Made by a program: the position numbers and the translations under genes. A stretch of DNA of 64,000 bases, taken from Spirosoma sp. KCTC 42546. Its GTDB lineage: Bacteria > Bacteroidota > Bacteroidia > Cytophagales > Spirosomataceae. The DNA lies in the NCBI RefSeq assembly GCF_006965485.1, contig NZ_CP041360.1:2356001-2420000 (forward strand), given 5' to 3'. The notes beneath the pieces were generated by a model. The model had not been told where the DNA came from. It was given only the letters and a program-made list of their open reading frames with translations, and searched no databases. Positions 26,697 to 36,494 of the stretch are shown here, in pieces (the first letter of the stretch is position 1; each line of letters starts with the position of its first letter).

Positions 26697-27671
26697 ATGC
26701 CCCTTACCGTCGCTGATATACAGGCTCCTATTGCTGTCGAAATGGAATTGTTCGAACAGAAGTTCCGGGGGTTGATGAAGAGTGACGTCATGCTCCTCGA
26801 TCAGATTACGAAGTACATTGTGAAACGGAAAGGCAAACAGCTTCGCCCAATGTTCGTGTTTCTGATGGCGGGTGTTTGTGGACAAATTAATGAATCGACC
26901 TATCGGGGAGCCTCTCTCATTGAATTGTGCCACACTGCTTCTCTTGTCCATGACGATGTTGTTGATGAGTCCAACTATCGACGTGGTTTCTTTTCCATCA
27001 ATGCTCTATGGAAAAATAAAGTAGCCGTTCTTGTTGGCGACTATTTGCTGACGCGTGGTCTCTTTCTGGCCGTTGATAATAATGATCATGATCTGCTTCG
27101 GATTGTTACCATGGCTGTACGTGAGCTGAGCGAAGGTGAATTGCTTCAGATAGAAAAAGCCCGGCGATTAGATATTACCGAGGCTGTTTATTACGAGATA
27201 ATCCGCCAAAAAACGGCTTCCCTGATTGCGGCTTGTTGTGCCGTAGGTGCACAATCGGTCGGTGTTAATAAGACTCTGGTTGAGAAGGCACGGGTTTTTG
27301 GGGAAAAAGTTGGAATCGCCTTCCAGATTAAGGACGATCTGTTTGATTACGGTACCGCCGAAGTTGGGAAGCCGCTGGGTATTGACATCAAGGAGAAAAA
27401 GATGACGCTGCCACTTATTTATGCACTTAATAAGGCTGGCTTCTTCGAGAAACGACGCATAATAAACATCATCAAAAACGAGAGCGAAAAGCCCAAAAAA
27501 GTCAATGAGGTAATTGCCTTCGTCAAGAATTCAGGCGGCATTGAGTACGCGACTCAGGCAATGAATCAATATGTTGCCGAAGCCCAGGAGTTGTTAAACG
27601 CCTTTCCTGACTCGCGCTATCGGCAGTCCTTACACCAACTTGTGCAGTATACTATTGATAGAAGTAAATAG
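26697..27671 (+). CDS. Polyprenyl diphosphate synthase
   Basis: 324 residues, the size of all-trans long-chain prenyl synthases. The first aspartate motif is LVHDDVVDES near residue 85 and the second is QIKDDLFDYG near residue 215; KRKGKQLRPMF gives the IPP-binding Lys/Arg. It extends farnesyl diphosphate with isopentenyl units, probably to the side chain of menaquinone. Small residues just before the first motif (HTAS) are consistent with a long product. The gene starts directly after palindrome IPE-14, and the convergent desaturase gene lies beyond IPE-15. Confidence 0.94.
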   Translation: MPLTVADIQAPIAVEMELFEQKFRGLMKSDVMLLDQITKYIVKRKGKQLRPMFVFLMAGVCGQINESTYRGASLIELCHTASLVHDDVVDESNYRRGFFSINALWKNKVAVLVGDYLLTRGLFLAVDNNDHDLLRIVTMAVRELSEGELLQIEKARRLDITEAVYYEIIRQKTASLIAACCAVGAQSVGVNKTLVEKARVFGEKVGIAFQIKDDLFDYGTAEVGKPLGIDIKEKKMTLPLIYALNKAGFFEKRRIINIIKNESEKPKKVNEVIAFVKNSGGIEYATQAMNQYVAEAQELLNAFPDSRYRQSLHQLVQYTIDRSK

Positions 27672-27674
27672 TAT

Positions 27675-27754
27675 ATAGTATTAGTAGTGAGGAGTTGCTG
27701 ATGCAACCCAATAACGGGCGTCAGGAACTCCTCACTCCTCACTACTAATACTAT
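27675..27754. repeat. Intergenic palindrome IPE-15
   Basis: A perfect 21-bp outer stem (27675-27695 with 27734-27754). The right arm has an extra 7-bp copy (GTGAGGA twice when read on the minus strand); skipping it restores pairing into a GTTnCTGAnGC core. It lies between convergent genes. Confidence 0.93.
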
Positions 27755-28523
27755 TTTTCGTTTTCTCCCCAAATAGTCGATGAAAATCCGGACTTTCTGT
27801 TTTCATCCACTTATCCCAAAAAGTGAAGTATAAACCATAGTTGAACCGAAACTGGGTGTGGTGCAGGCTATGGTGCGTCGCGCCGATTAGCCAGCGTCCT
27901 AGCCAGTGATTGTCAAAGTTTTTTGGGTAGATTTCAGTATTCAAGTGGTTGACCGCGCTTGACAGGGTCATAATCAATAAAATAATCCCTACTGCCGAAA
28001 TATGCAGAGGCAACACAAATGTCATTATCGGAATGACAATGGCCTGTAATGTACTCTCAATCGGGTGAAACGAGAAAGCGGTCCAGGGTGACGTTGTAAT
28101 ACTATCATGGTGCGTTCTGTGAACCCATTTATACACGCCCGGTCTGTGCATCCAACGGTGAAGCCAGTAATAATAGGTTTCGTGGATAAACAGAACTAGT
28201 ATAATGCTGACCGGATACCACAGCAGTGGATAAGCATGAAAGTTTACATAGATTTTAGTATAGCCTGCCTGATAAGCCAGAATGACCCCCATGGCAATAG
28301 CCGTAAAGATGAGTGATGTCAGCAGCGACCACCGAATCTCTCGCCAATCCTGACCCGGTTTTCGAGGGCGTGTTTGCACGGCCCTGTGGGCAAACTGGTT
28401 TTTCATCGACACCTTGAATAGCCACCAGAATGCCAGCGAAAAAAGGACGTATCGCCCAAAAATAGCGCCGAAAAATAGTAGAGCTGTCAGCCAGAATGTA
28501 GCAGAACCAGTAATCTGAATCAT
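27732..28523 (-). CDS. Sterol desaturase / fatty acid hydroxylase family protein
   Basis: 263 residues with four to five membrane helices. The di-iron histidine boxes are visible: HETYYYWLHRWMHRP, then HRTHHDS and HSLHHTQF. Members hydroxylate or desaturate lipids (sterols, fatty acids, carotenoids); in Bacteroidota many act on carotenoids or sphingolipids, but the substrate here cannot be read from sequence. It is convergent with polyprenyl synthase and divergent from pafA. Confidence 0.92.
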   Translation of the reverse strand: MIQITGSATFWLTALLFFGAIFGRYVLFSLAFWWLFKVSMKNQFAHRAVQTRPRKPGQDWREIRWSLLTSLIFTAIAMGVILAYQAGYTKIYVNFHAYPLLWYPVSIILVLFIHETYYYWLHRWMHRPGVYKWVHRTHHDSITTSPWTAFSFHPIESTLQAIVIPIMTFVLPLHISAVGIILLIMTLSSAVNHLNTEIYPKNFDNHWLGRWLIGATHHSLHHTQFRFNYGLYFTFWDKWMKTESPDFHRLFGEKTKNSISSEE

Positions 28524-28678
28524 ACTGTATAAAGAGGATGCGGATATTGAATCCGCTGCTTGTTCAACAGAATCAACACGATAATGTTGAGAAAAATCGC
28601 GCTACGTATACACAGATTGTTTTATTTTTTGGATTTGCCCGGATTGGGCTTTACAAAGGCTTTATACCCATCCGTCAA

Positions 28679-28706
28679 TTGCCCACTAATTTGTTTTGTA
28701 CATTTG
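28679..28706 (+). promoter_or_regulatory. Candidate promoter of pafA
   Basis: TACATTTG (28699-28706) is an exact TAnnTTTG match, with TTG (28679-28681) 17 bases upstream as candidate -33 box, about 35 bases before the pafA ATG. Confidence 0.5.
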
Positions 28707-28741
28707 TCCGAAAAGTTACTCAATAACCAACGAACGACCTT

Positions 28742-30394
28742 ATGCGTCTGATTTCTTCCGTTTTGCTGTCGTCTTTGCTCACGATAACAGCCTTGGCTCA
28801 ACCTAAAAAAATACCTTTACCAGCCCGCTCACCGTTAGCTAAACCTAAACTCGTTGTCGGAATTGTAGTCGATCAAATGCGGTACGATTACCTGTATCGG
28901 TATTATGCTAAATATGGTACGGGTGGCTTTAGGCGGCTGATGGATGAGGGGTTCAATGCCCGTAATAACCATTATCATTACGCAGCTACGTATACAGGCC
29001 CTGGTCATGCAGCTATTTATACGGGATCGGCCCCTGCTCTCAATGGCATTGTTGGTAATGACTTTTATGAGCGGAATATTGGCCGATTACTCTATTGTGC
29101 CGAGGATACTACAGTTAGTACGGTGGGTAATACAGGTAGTGCGGGCAAAATGTCGCCCCGGAACTTGCTCGTAACAACGATTGGTGATCAGCTTAAGCTT
29201 GCTACCGATGGTCGGGCTAAAGTTGTTGGGATTGCCTTGAAAGATCGGGGAGCCATTCTGCCAGCTGGTCACGCTGCCAATGCTGCCTATTGGTTCGATT
29301 CGAAAGATGGTAACTTTATTAGCAGCACATTTTATCAGAAGGAGTTACCTCAGTGGGTACAGGCATTTAACGCCCAGAAACTGCCCGAGAAATTTATTAG
29401 TCAGAAGTGGGAGCCTACATTAGCGTTGAACCAATATACAGAAAGCACTTCAGACGATCAATCGTATGAAGCAACAATGCCGGGTGAAGCCAAGTCTGTT
29501 TTCCCACATGAATTCGTTGTTCAAACCGGCAGCAGTAAATATGAAGTGCTGCGCACCAGCCCGTACGGAGATCAGATTACGAAAGAGTTTGCGCTGGCTG
29601 CGATAAAAGGAGAACAGTTGGGTCAACATGATGTAACCGATATGCTTTGCCTAAGTTTTTCATCACCTGATTACATTGGCCACGCTTTTGGGACGCACGC
29701 CATAGAAACCGAGGATAACTACATTCGTTTAGATCGGCAATTGGCTGATATTTTTGCCCAGTTGGATGCAACTGTTGGAAAAGGACAATGGGTAGCCTTT
29801 CTATCGGCCGATCACGGCGCTGTTGATGCACCGGGTTTTTCACAGCAATATCGGATTCCGGCTGGTGTAAAGACCTATGGAGAAATTGGCGAAACGGTGA
29901 AAGCTACGCTCGAAAAAGCCTATGGCCCAGGGCAATGGATGCTGTCTTATATCAATCAGCAGGTTTATCTGAACCATGCCTTATTAACGGAGAAAAAGAT
30001 CGCCATGCAGGAGGTTTATGAATTGCTTCGGACTACCTTGCTTAAACAGAAAGCGGTAGTCAACGTGGTTAATTTACATAACTTGGGGGCCGAAGCGTTG
30101 CCTCTCTTGCAGGAAAATCTGTTTCGGAATGTTTATCATCCCAATCGTAGTGGCGATTTCTACGTAATGCAATCCCCAGGCTGGATCGAAGGACGGAATA
30201 AAGGCACTACACATGGTACTACCTATGCGTATGACACCCATGTACCATTCCTGCTCTACGGCTGGGGTGTAAAACCCGGTCAGACTCTCCGCCGGACACA
30301 CATTCATGATATTGCCCCTACAATTACGGCGCTACTTGGATTATTAGAACCCAATGGAAGCATTGGCAATCCCGTAGAGGAAGCAATTAAGTAG
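28742..30394 (+). CDS. pafA: PafA-type alkaline phosphatase
   Basis: 550 residues with a signal peptide ending TALAQ near residue 20. It belongs to the alkaline phosphatase / nucleotide pyrophosphatase superfamily. The first metal aspartate is in VVDQM (D44), the nucleophile threonine in AATYTGPGHA (about T85, equal to T79 of the Elizabethkingia enzyme) and the phosphate-binding pair is in LKDRGAILPAGH. The second metal site is SADHGAVDAPG. It releases phosphate from esters in the periplasm. Its stop codon TAG is the first bases of palindrome IPE-16, and birA is convergent. Confidence 0.94.
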   Translation: MRLISSVLLSSLLTITALAQPKKIPLPARSPLAKPKLVVGIVVDQMRYDYLYRYYAKYGTGGFRRLMDEGFNARNNHYHYAATYTGPGHAAIYTGSAPALNGIVGNDFYERNIGRLLYCAEDTTVSTVGNTGSAGKMSPRNLLVTTIGDQLKLATDGRAKVVGIALKDRGAILPAGHAANAAYWFDSKDGNFISSTFYQKELPQWVQAFNAQKLPEKFISQKWEPTLALNQYTESTSDDQSYEATMPGEAKSVFPHEFVVQTGSSKYEVLRTSPYGDQITKEFALAAIKGEQLGQHDVTDMLCLSFSSPDYIGHAFGTHAIETEDNYIRLDRQLADIFAQLDATVGKGQWVAFLSADHGAVDAPGFSQQYRIPAGVKTYGEIGETVKATLEKAYGPGQWMLSYINQQVYLNHALLTEKKIAMQEVYELLRTTLLKQKAVVNVVNLHNLGAEALPLLQENLFRNVYHPNRSGDFYVMQSPGWIEGRNKGTTHGTTYAYDTHVPFLLYGWGVKPGQTLRRTHIHDIAPTITALLGLLEPNGSIGNPVEEAIK

Positions 30395-30473
30395 TGGAGT
30401 AAGTGAAATGGGTGGAGTTAGTGCAGTCGATTAGCCTGCTGCACTAACTCCACCCATTTCACTTACTCCACTA
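30392..30473. repeat. Intergenic palindrome IPE-16 (pafA / birA)
   Basis: A perfect 35-bp stem (30392-30426 with 30439-30473) and a 12-base loop. The 5' arm (TAGTGGAGTAAGTGAAATGG and onward) has only one C. The left arm begins with the pafA stop codon, and the right arm holds the birA stop. Confidence 0.97.
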
Positions 30474-31230
30474 AAAAACTTACTTCTTTAAAACTAAAGT
30501 ATCGTACCTGGCCGTCGATTGCAATTGCAAGACGGCCAGTTGTGTCTATACCAATGATTGTTCCCCGGAAAAGATGCCCATCCGATTCGAACGTATGTTC
30601 TTCCTGATACCGATAAAGTAGTTGTAAGTAGTTTATCTTTAGTACGTCACGCTGGCCTGAGCGAAGTTGCAGGTAACGTTGTTCAAGGGTTTCGCAGAGA
30701 CGGCTCAGTAGACCTGGCAAGTCATACGCATTAGGAAGTGGCGATTGGAGCTGGAGCGAAGTGGCCGTTGAGTAGCCGAATTCGGTTTGATTTATATTCA
30801 TACCCATTCCCACAATCGACCACTCGATTGTATAACCATGTAAAATATTTTCGATTAGAATTCCGCCTAATTTCTGATCGCCTACGTAAATATCATTAGG
30901 CCATTTAATGCGTAGCGTATCGCCAACGAGAGGGGAAAGTGCATCATAAATACCCAGCGAAATGGCTATGTTCAGCCAAAACTGCTCCGTTGCTGCTAAA
31001 AAAGAAGGCTTTAGAATCAGTGAAACAGTTAGATTTTGCCCACTTTTTGCTTCCCATTGATTACCACGCTGTCCTCGTCCGGCTGTCTGATTGTCCGTTA
31101 TGACAAGCATGCCTTCTGGTGGGTCTATTTGGGCAATCAAAGCAGACGCTTCGTCGTTAGTAGACTGACAGCTTGGCAGATATTGGATTATTTGTCCAAG
31201 AAAAAGCGTTTTGGGATAGATTTTGTACAA
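30463..31230 (-). CDS. birA: Biotin-acetyl-CoA-carboxylase ligase
   Basis: 255 residues. The enzyme activates biotin with ATP and attaches it to the carrier lysine of acetyl-CoA carboxylase. The biotinyl-AMP site GRGQRGNQWEAKSGQN and the catalytic KWPNDIYVGDQKLGGILIEN motif are clear. It has no N-terminal helix-turn-helix, so it is not a repressor. The start is a TTG at 31230; no ATG is in frame before the upstream stop. The last two codons and stop lie in palindrome IPE-16. It is divergent from rsfS. Confidence 0.93.
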   Translation of the reverse strand: MYKIYPKTLFLGQIIQYLPSCQSTNDEASALIAQIDPPEGMLVITDNQTAGRGQRGNQWEAKSGQNLTVSLILKPSFLAATEQFWLNIAISLGIYDALSPLVGDTLRIKWPNDIYVGDQKLGGILIENILHGYTIEWSIVGMGMNINQTEFGYSTATSLQLQSPLPNAYDLPGLLSRLCETLEQRYLQLRSGQRDVLKINYLQLLYRYQEEHTFESDGHLFRGTIIGIDTTGRLAIAIDGQVRYFSFKEVSFLVE

Positions 31231-31333
31231 AATATTGTATAGTTTAGTAGTAGAGCTAATAAATGGTGCTTAGGGCCTTATGTCCTTCAGACAAAGTACC
31301 CGCTGGTTAGCGTGGCAATGTTAAACCGAAAGC

Positions 31334-31729
31334 ATGAGAATTAACAACAATAAAGACTTTACCGCAGAGCAAATACGTGATTTCGTTGTTCGCGGAATGC
31401 AGGAGAAAAAAGGGCAGGACATCGTCGTAATGGACTTGCGGAATGTGAAGAACGCTATCTGTGATTACTTTGTCATTTGCTCGGGTAACTCCGATACACA
31501 AATTGACGCCATCTCAACGTCTATTGAAGAAGAAGTTTATAAAGCGAGCAAACAAGATCCCTGGCATAAGGAAGGCAAACTAAACCGGGAGTGGATTTTG
31601 TTAGATTATGTAGATGTTGTAGCGCACGTATTTAAAAAAGAGCGCCGATCTTTTTACGATCTTGAACAACTTTGGGGGGATGCTGAAATTCGTTTAATCG
31701 AAGACAACGAACTATCAGTAGCTTCCTGA
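31334..31729 (+). CDS. rsfS: Ribosome silencing factor
   Basis: 131 residues. RsfS binds uL14 and blocks subunit joining in starvation. The DUF143 pattern is present: VVMDLRNVKNAICDYFVICSGNSDTQ, then DPWHKEGKLNREWILLDYVDVVAHVF and RRSFYDLEQLWGDAEI. It precedes ftsH at 220 bases spacing, an order common in Bacteroidota. It has an ATG start at 31334 and is divergent from birA. Confidence 0.96.
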   Translation: MRINNNKDFTAEQIRDFVVRGMQEKKGQDIVVMDLRNVKNAICDYFVICSGNSDTQIDAISTSIEEEVYKASKQDPWHKEGKLNREWILLDYVDVVAHVFKKERRSFYDLEQLWGDAEIRLIEDNELSVAS

Positions 31730-31949
31730 ATAACAATCATTGACTAATACGTTTTCTGTAAACAAGTAGCTATCGCTAACAGAATAACCAATAAAACAAT
31801 GACTCATTATTCATTGCACTTAATTAAAATAGGTTCATAATGGGCCGTTTATCGGACTGACTAACCGTCTGTCCTAACCGTTTCGCGAAAGAAACATTCA
31901 ATTGCAAAACGGTGTTACTTGTTGAAATCCGTTTGTATAACCTGAAGAA

Positions 31950-33980
31950 ATGGCAGAAAATAATAATAGAAATCCGTTAGTACCTCGTGGAGGGCCTCGT
32001 AAGCCTAACTTTCAGGGTTGGATTGTTGCGTTGCTGATTGCCGCCATTCTTGGCATTACGTTCTTTAACAAAAGCTCGGCCACTCGCGAAACAACGCAGA
32101 AGCGGTTCGAGGCTATGGTGAAAGATCACGAAGTTGCCGAAGTGACGGTGGTAAATGATAAAATTGCTGAAGTGACACTCACGCAGCAGGCCGCGCAAAG
32201 CCCTAAATACCGATCCTTGTTTACCGAAAAGCCTTATTTTGGTAGCGGTCATGGCCCACATTTTCAATTTCAGATAGCATCTGGTGAAACCTTTAAGAAG
32301 GATTTAGATGCTATGCAGCAGGGTGTACCCGCTGGTGATAAGGTTGATTATAAATTCGAACAACGCAGCGACTTTGGTAGTATTATTAGCACATGGGGAT
32401 TCCTGATTGTTATGATACTGGCTATGTATTTCCTGCTGGGCCGAATGTCGGGCGCAGGCGGCCCTGGTGGTCAGATTTTCAATATTGGTAAGTCGAAAGC
32501 CGCGTTATTCGATGCGGATAATAAGGTGAAAATCACCTTTAATGACGTAGCTGGCCTGGATGAAGCGAAGGAGGAAATCAAGGAAATTGTTGATTACCTT
32601 AAGAATCCAACCAAGTTTACGAAACTGGGTGCTAAAATTCCGAAAGGCGCTTTGCTGATTGGCCCTCCGGGTACCGGTAAAACTCTGCTGGCGAAAGCTG
32701 TTGCGGGTGAAGCAGGTGTTCCGTTCTTTTCACTATCGGGCTCCGATTTCGTGGAAATGTTTGTTGGGGTGGGTGCTGCGCGTGTGCGTGACCTGTTTAA
32801 GCAAGCGAAAGAGAAAGCGCCTTGTATTATCTTCATTGATGAGATTGACGCGGTAGGTCGTTCACGTGGACGAGGTTCAATGCCTGGTGCTAATGATGAG
32901 CGCGAGAATACACTCAACTCCTTATTAGTTGAAATGGATGGGTTTGCCACTGACTCGGGTATTATCATCCTGGCAGCAACAAACCGCCCAGATGTACTTG
33001 ATTCGGCGCTATCTCGTCCTGGTCGTTTTGACCGTCAAATCAGTATCGATAAGCCAGATATTATTGGCCGGGAGGCTATCTTCCGGGTTCACTTGAAACC
33101 AATCAAGTTGTCACCCGACGTTGATCCAAGAGAACTGGCAGCCCAAACACCAGGGTTTGCTGGTGCTGAAATTGCCAACGTTTGCAATGAAGCAGCCCTG
33201 ATTGCTGCCCGTAGCGACAAGGAAGCCGTCGATATGAAGGATTTTCAGGACGCTATGGACCGGGTAATCGGTGGTCTGGAAAAGAAAAACAAGATTATTT
33301 CTCCTGAGGAAAAAGAAATTGTTGCCTATCATGAAGCAGGTCACGCAGTGGCAGGCTGGTTCCTCGAACATGCCGATCCGCTCGTGAAAGTGACCATCGT
33401 GCCACGTGGGGTAGCTGCTCTGGGTTACGCCCAGTATCTACCACGTGAACAGTACCTATATCGTACTGAGCAACTCATGGACGAAATGTGCATGGCATTA
33501 GGTGGACGGGCTGCTGAAGACCTTATTTTCGGCAAAGTATCGACAGGTGCATTGAGCGATCTGGAACGTATCACTAAACTGGCGTACAGCATGGTGACGA
33601 TGTATGGTATGAATGATAAGATTGGTAATGTATCATTCTACGATTCAAAACAATCAGATTACGCATTTAATAAGCCGTACTCTGAAGAGACTGCCAAGCA
33701 TATTGACGAAGAAGTTCGTAAGATTGTTGATATCGCCTATACACGGACGAAAGAGTTGCTGTCTGAGCACCGTGAAGCGTTGGAAATCATCGCTAAGGAA
33801 TTGCTCTCGAAAGAAATTCTGTATCAAAACGATTTAGTTCGTTTGATCGGGAAACGTCCTTTTGAGCGTGAAACCGTTTATCAGGCCTATAAAAACAAAG
33901 GTGTAGCTGAGGAAGTGAAAGAAGAAATCGGTAAAGAATCTAAGCCTGCTGAAACAGAGCCTGAATCGCTGCCGATATAA
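31950..33980 (+). CDS. ftsH: ATP-dependent zinc metalloprotease FtsH
   Basis: 676 residues. FtsH is a membrane hexamer that extracts and degrades membrane and soluble proteins. A first helix (about 26-43) and a second (about 149-166) frame a periplasmic domain. The AAA module has Walker A GPPGTGKT near 238-245, Walker [12 protein letters not shown] and the second-region homology box RPGRFDRQ. The zinc site is HEAGH (first His about residue 461). The C-terminus is Glu-rich. A bidirectional terminator follows. The 220-base gap upstream may hold its own promoter. Confidence 0.97.
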   Translation: MAENNNRNPLVPRGGPRKPNFQGWIVALLIAAILGITFFNKSSATRETTQKRFEAMVKDHEVAEVTVVNDKIAEVTLTQQAAQSPKYRSLFTEKPYFGSGHGPHFQFQIASGETFKKDLDAMQQGVPAGDKVDYKFEQRSDFGSIISTWGFLIVMILAMYFLLGRMSGAGGPGGQIFNIGKSKAALFDADNKVKITFNDVAGLDEAKEEIKEIVDYLKNPTKFTKLGAKIPKGALLIGPPGTGKTLLAKAVAGEAGVPFFSLSGSDFVEMFVGVGAARVRDLFKQAKEKAPCIIFIDEIDAVGRSRGRGSMPGANDERENTLNSLLVEMDGFATDSGIIILAATNRPDVLDSALSRPGRFDRQISIDKPDIIGREAIFRVHLKPIKLSPDVDPRELAAQTPGFAGAEIANVCNEAALIAARSDKEAVDMKDFQDAMDRVIGGLEKKNKIISPEEKEIVAYHEAGHAVAGWFLEHADPLVKVTIVPRGVAALGYAQYLPREQYLYRTEQLMDEMCMALGGRAAEDLIFGKVSTGALSDLERITKLAYSMVTMYGMNDKIGNVSFYDSKQSDYAFNKPYSEETAKHIDEEVRKIVDIAYTRTKELLSEHREALEIIAKELLSKEILYQNDLVRLIGKRPFERETVYQAYKNKGVAEEVKEEIGKESKPAETEPESLPI

Positions 33981-33995
33981 GTTTTGAGTCTTGAC

Positions 33996-34029
33996 AAAAA
34001 AGGGCTTCCCATTCAGGAAGCCCTTTTTT
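33996..34029. terminator. Bidirectional intrinsic terminator between ftsH and yfcE-like gene
   Basis: AAAAAAGGGCTTCC pairs with GGAAGCCCTTTTTT around a short loop. T-runs lie on the 3' side on both strands, serving both convergent genes. Confidence 0.93.
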
Positions 34030-34035
34030 ATTGGC

Positions 34036-34527
34036 TTACTTTTTACCTAGTTCGATCACCTGCATATCTAAAACTCGGCCCGCGTCGAGCGAAAACCGAA
34101 TGGCAGTTCGCATAACATGAAAGCCCGTTTTCCCGGCCGCGCCTGGATTTACAAAGAGCATATTATTCATCGTTGAATCTCGTGTAACTTTGAGGATATG
34201 CGAATGCCCGCATACAAACAGATTAGGGGTGTTTTCCTTGAGTTGTGGGCGAACGACAGGATTATATTTGGGCGGTGAACCACCAATGTGTGTCATCCAA
34301 ATGGTCAAACCCTCAAGCTCGAAACGCTGGTTAGCTGGTAAATCGCTGCTTTCGCGATCAATGTTGCCCGATACAATTCGAAGTGGTCGAAAGGTTCGTA
34401 ACTGTTCTGCAACCGATAACGCACCTACATCTCCTGCATGCCAGATTTCATCACATGCCTCAAAGTGAGTGAAAATTTGAGGGTCCAGATAACTATGTGT
34501 GTCAGATAATAAGCCAATTCGAGTCAT
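34036..34527 (-). CDS. YfcE/MJ0936-family metallophosphoesterase
   Basis: 163 residues from the ATG at 34527; a longer frame to 34569 runs into a palindrome and is rejected. The metallophosphoesterase motifs are complete: GLLSDTHSYLD (D and H), IWHAGDVG, IVSGNIDRE, WMTHIGGSP and CGHSHILK. Members are small two-metal phosphodiesterases. The target is not known. Its leader is formed by palindrome IPE-17, with the acyl-CoA synthetase gene upstream on the same strand. Confidence 0.92.
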   Translation of the reverse strand: MTRIGLLSDTHSYLDPQIFTHFEACDEIWHAGDVGALSVAEQLRTFRPLRIVSGNIDRESSDLPANQRFELEGLTIWMTHIGGSPPKYNPVVRPQLKENTPNLFVCGHSHILKVTRDSTMNNMLFVNPGAAGKTGFHVMRTAIRFSLDAGRVLDMQVIELGKK

Positions 34528-34534
34528 ATGAGTT

Positions 34535-34619
34535 AAACACAGAGGAACGAAGATTTTCACAGAGAACACAGAAAAATAGTCTCTGTGTTCTCTGTGAAAA
34601 TCTTCGTTCCTCTATGTTT
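34535..34619. repeat. Intergenic palindrome IPE-17
   Basis: 38-bp arms (34535-34572 and 34582-34619) with one mismatch and a 9-base loop. Arms carry AACACAGAGGAACGAAG units. It lies in the 99-base gap between two minus-strand genes, filling most of it. Confidence 0.97.
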
Positions 34620-34626
34620 GAAAAAA

Positions 34627-36324
34627 TCACACTGCATGAGTTCCTAAAATAGCGTCCTTCATTTCGCTCCGGATACGCTTTTTGTCAATTTTGCCAACGC
34701 TGGTCTTTGGAATTTCCGGCACGAATAAAATCCGGTCGGGAACGTACCATTTGTGAAGATCACCCCGATCTACTTTTTCTTTTAGGCCAGCTTTAATCCC
34801 TTCTGCTGTTAGCGTATAGCCTGGCTTTTGAACGATCAAGGCATGTGGTCGCTCACCCCATCGAACGTCCGGAAGCCCAATTACTGCCGACTCCGCGACG
34901 CCTTCCACTTGAGAGAGTACGTTCTCCATGTCTAGCGACGAGACCCATTCTCCACCGGTTTTAATAACGTCTTTGGTTCGGTCTGCAATCATAACCCAAT
35001 AATCTGGTGATATGCTGGCGACATCACCCGTATGAAGCCAGCCACCTTTCCAGAGTTCAGCGCCCCGTTCGGGGTCGTTATAGTACCCTTGTGTGAGCCA
35101 GGGACCACGCGCTACAATTTCGCCAAGGGAATGACCATCATGCGGAACGAAATTCCCTTCATCATCCATAAGTCGCATCTCAATGAAGGGAGAAATCCGG
35201 CCTGCCCGCGTGCGTAATTCGATCTGTTCTTCCGTTGGTAATGTCTGCTCCTGCTCATTCAGATAGCCAACCGCCATGACGGGCGCTGTTTCAGACATTC
35301 CATATCCCGACATAACCGTAATGCCTAAATCGGTAGCGGCCTGAGCTAGCCCTTTCGTAAGCGCCGAACCGCCAATAAGCACTTTCCAACGGCTAAGATT
35401 GTCACGGAATTTTTGTGCCGCCGGGCTACTAACGAGCATGTTTAAAATGGTCGGGACACAGTGCGAAAGCGTAACTCCTTCCTTAATCAGTAATTTGAGC
35501 AGTAATTCCGGTTCATAACGGCCCGGATACACCTGCTTAGCCGACATCATGGTTGCCAGGAATGGGAACCCCCACGCGTGTACATGGAACATTGGCGTAA
35601 TGGGCATGTACACATCTGTTGACCCTTTGAAAGGCATCGCTTCATACCCAATAATATAAGCCAACAAGCCCATCGTGTGCATAAACAACTGGCGGTGCGA
35701 GAAATAAACGCCTTTAGGATTACCTGTTGTTCCTGTCGTATAGAACGTTGTTGCCCAGGTATTTTCGTCGAAATCCGGGAAGTCATAGTCTGGCGATGCC
35801 TCCTTTAATAAGGCCTCGTATTCGCCCGAAAAATAGGCTGGTAGATCGCTAAGGACCTCCAGATCCGTAGGGCCATATACTTTATCACTCAAAACGACAA
35901 ACTTCTCAACGGTTGAAAGCTGTTCTTTTATAGCAGCCAGAATTGGCAAAAAATCCTCATGAATCAGCACAACCTTGTCTTCTGCATGATTCATCGTATA
36001 GAGAATCTGGGCAGGCGAAAGCCGTACATTTACAGTATGCAGAATGGCTCCAACACTCGTAACACCGAAGAAACATTCAAGGTAACGGTGGCTATCCCAG
36101 TCTAGTACGGCTATAGTATCACCTGCCACCACACCTAAATTGGCTAGAACATTAGCCAGTTGTCGAACCCGCTGGTTGAATTGAACATAGTTCATGCGAA
36201 ATAAGTCACGATAAACAATTTCGCGTTGTGGTTCGTATTTAAGCGATTGGGCTAATAGGGACTTTATGAGTAAGGGAGGCTCGCTAGCCTCGGCAGTACG
36301 CGGAATTAGTTTTGTCTGGATCAT
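34627..36324 (-). CDS. Fatty-acyl-CoA synthetase (AMP-binding enzyme)
   Basis: 565 residues from the ATG at 36324; the ATG at 36354 gives ten more residues and cannot be excluded. The AMP-binding signature FYTTGTTGNPKGV near residue 190 and the YGMSETAPV motif are present. ERP, the PDVRWGERPHALIV region and the C-terminal lysine in KTSVGKIDKK complete the ANL fold. It activates medium- or long-chain fatty acids with ATP and CoA. No signal peptide. A terminator of the nupC gene lies upstream. Confidence 0.9.
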   Translation of the reverse strand: MIQTKLIPRTAEASEPPLLIKSLLAQSLKYEPQREIVYRDLFRMNYVQFNQRVRQLANVLANLGVVAGDTIAVLDWDSHRYLECFFGVTSVGAILHTVNVRLSPAQILYTMNHAEDKVVLIHEDFLPILAAIKEQLSTVEKFVVLSDKVYGPTDLEVLSDLPAYFSGEYEALLKEASPDYDFPDFDENTWATTFYTTGTTGNPKGVYFSHRQLFMHTMGLLAYIIGYEAMPFKGSTDVYMPITPMFHVHAWGFPFLATMMSAKQVYPGRYEPELLLKLLIKEGVTLSHCVPTILNMLVSSPAAQKFRDNLSRWKVLIGGSALTKGLAQAATDLGITVMSGYGMSETAPVMAVGYLNEQEQTLPTEEQIELRTRAGRISPFIEMRLMDDEGNFVPHDGHSLGEIVARGPWLTQGYYNDPERGAELWKGGWLHTGDVASISPDYWVMIADRTKDVIKTGGEWVSSLDMENVLSQVEGVAESAVIGLPDVRWGERPHALIVQKPGYTLTAEGIKAGLKEKVDRGDLHKWYVPDRILFVPEIPKTSVGKIDKKRIRSEMKDAILGTHAV

Positions 36325-36432
36325 TTTATTCTGGATGGGGTTTAGATCATACATCTGTATGGAAGCACCGGTACTAAAACGTTAGGAATCGAAAGTAGGA
36401 TTGAATAATGTAAAGAAAAAATAGTAATGAGC

Positions 36433-36467
36433 AAAAAAGCCCGGCTACTGACGAATCAGAGCCGGGC
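36433..36467 (-). terminator. Intrinsic terminator of nupC
   Basis: On the minus strand, GCCCGGCT pairs with AGCCGGGC, followed by a run of T (AAAAAA on the plus strand at 36433-36438), just downstream of the nupC stop. Confidence 0.88.
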
Positions 36468-36494
36468 GGGTATACTATCGAGTGGGCGTTAAAA

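Noticed and set aside
31210..31240. TTTTGTACAAAA palindrome at the birA start as a BirA operator
   Set aside because: This BirA lacks a DNA-binding domain and the site does not match known BirA operators.
34528..34569. Upstream start of the YfcE-like gene
   Set aside because: Lies inside palindrome IPE-17; the family motif begins directly after the ATG at 34527.
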